From assembly GCA_031264825.1 (NCBI GenBank), contig JAISDL010000165.1, forward strand, positions 1 to 6,013: 6,013 nucleotides of DNA. The letters are read 5' to 3'. Shown piece after piece: positions 5,685 through 6,013 of the stretch (position 1 is the stretch's first letter; every line of letters begins with the position of its first letter). Source of the stretch: Accumulibacter sp. GTDB taxonomy: Bacteria > Pseudomonadota > Gammaproteobacteria > Burkholderiales > Rhodocyclaceae. Below the pieces are notes generated by a model, which was given only the letters and a program-made list of their open reading frames with translations, searched no databases and was not told the DNA's origin. The position numbers and the translations under genes are program-made.

Positions 5685-6013
5685 CAAGCAAGGCCGTGCC
5701 CATTCCAGACATCGACATCCGTCCCGAGCATTGGCAGATCGTGCGGGACATCCTGCGCAAGCACGTGCCGCAATACGAAGTCTGGGCCTTCGGTTCGCGC
5801 GCGAAATGGACGGCCAAGCAATATTCCGACCTCGATCTTGCCGTCATCACGAATCGGCCCCTGCCGCTGAAAGTCAGCGCGTCCTTGGCCGACGATTTCT
5901 CGGAATCCGATCTGCCGTGGAAGGTGGATGTGGTGGATTGGGCGTCCACCAGCGAATCGTTCCGAAAAATTGTCGAGCGGGATAGGGTAGGGGTGCAGAA
6001 GGCGGACAGGGTG
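5681..6013 (+). CDS. mntA: MNT-domain minimal nucleotidyltransferase antitoxin, MntA-like (3' end outside window)
   Basis: The ATG overlaps the HepT stop (ATGA), and the frame stays open for 111 codons to the window edge. The nucleotidyltransferase motif GS-x10-DxD is intact: Gly38, Ser39, then Asp50 and Asp52 in YSDLDLAVI. The third metal-binding acid is probably Asp83 or Asp86 in KVDVVDW. This matches HI0073-type proteins, which pair with HI0074-type HEPN proteins. In characterised HepT-MntA (type VII) modules the enzyme moves AMP from ATP to a tyrosine near the HEPN active site and so silences the toxin. Family members are about 100-115 residues, and the visible end (IVERDRVGVQKADRV) resembles the usual C-terminal helix, so only a few codons should be missing. 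Both catalytic and partner residues are kept, so an active pair is expected. Confidence 0.9.
   Translation, partial: MTSKAVPIPDIDIRPEHWQIVRDILRKHVPQYEVWAFGSRAKWTAKQYSDLDLAVITNRPLPLKVSASLADDFSESDLPWKVDVVDWASTSESFRKIVERDRVGVQKADRV

Noticed and set aside
5428..5949. Minus-strand open frame across the toxin and antitoxin genes
   Set aside because: It spans two recognisable genes on the other strand and has no domain features.

Overview
The window is high-GC DNA, apparently from a Gram-negative bacterium: it encodes a Tat signal, a TolB-type periplasmic protein domain and a membrane-anchored hydrolase. Nothing visible fixes the phylum. There are no rRNA or tRNA genes, CRISPR repeats or recognisable transposase.

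Region 1 (1-1646, + strand) holds two genes joined by an 8-base overlap. The first is the 3' part of a gene for a DUF1349-like beta-sandwich domain, as found in TolB-family proteins. The second is a complete Tat-exported short-chain dehydrogenase of the YghA type with an intact Asn-Ser-Tyr-Lys tetrad.

Region 2 (1684-3578, - strand) converges on region 1. It is a two-gene operon with a 4-base ATGA overlap: a membrane-anchored alpha/beta hydrolase of the BEM46/ABHD13/YfhR kind, then an AraC regulator with the AraC_N sensor domain (YqhC-like). The dehydrogenase, hydrolase and AraC set looks like a small chromosomal metabolic or detoxification module.

Region 3 (about 3600-6013, + strand) differs in character, with more AT-rich intergenic DNA and more relaxed codon use. 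It begins with a perfect 16-bp inverted repeat carrying a consensus TATAAT box only six bases before the start codon of an AAA-family ATPase with a DUF4143 C-terminus. That start has no Shine-Dalgarno sequence, and an in-frame stop lies just upstream, so a leaderless mRNA controlled at a palindrome is likely. A two-gene HEPN/MNT (HepT-MntA type VII) toxin-antitoxin pair follows, with an ATGA overlap. The antitoxin gene runs off the window, probably only a few codons short. This side looks like an accessory, defence-type island.

The strongest points for a second look are the palindromic, apparently leaderless promoter; the loss of a canonical acidic residue in the nuclease-like end of the ATPase; a perfect hairpin inside the toxin gene; and the missing TolB propeller in the first gene. 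The individual protein families are known. I do not see proof of a wholly new system, but the ATPase plus HEPN/MNT arrangement is the best candidate for a composite one.
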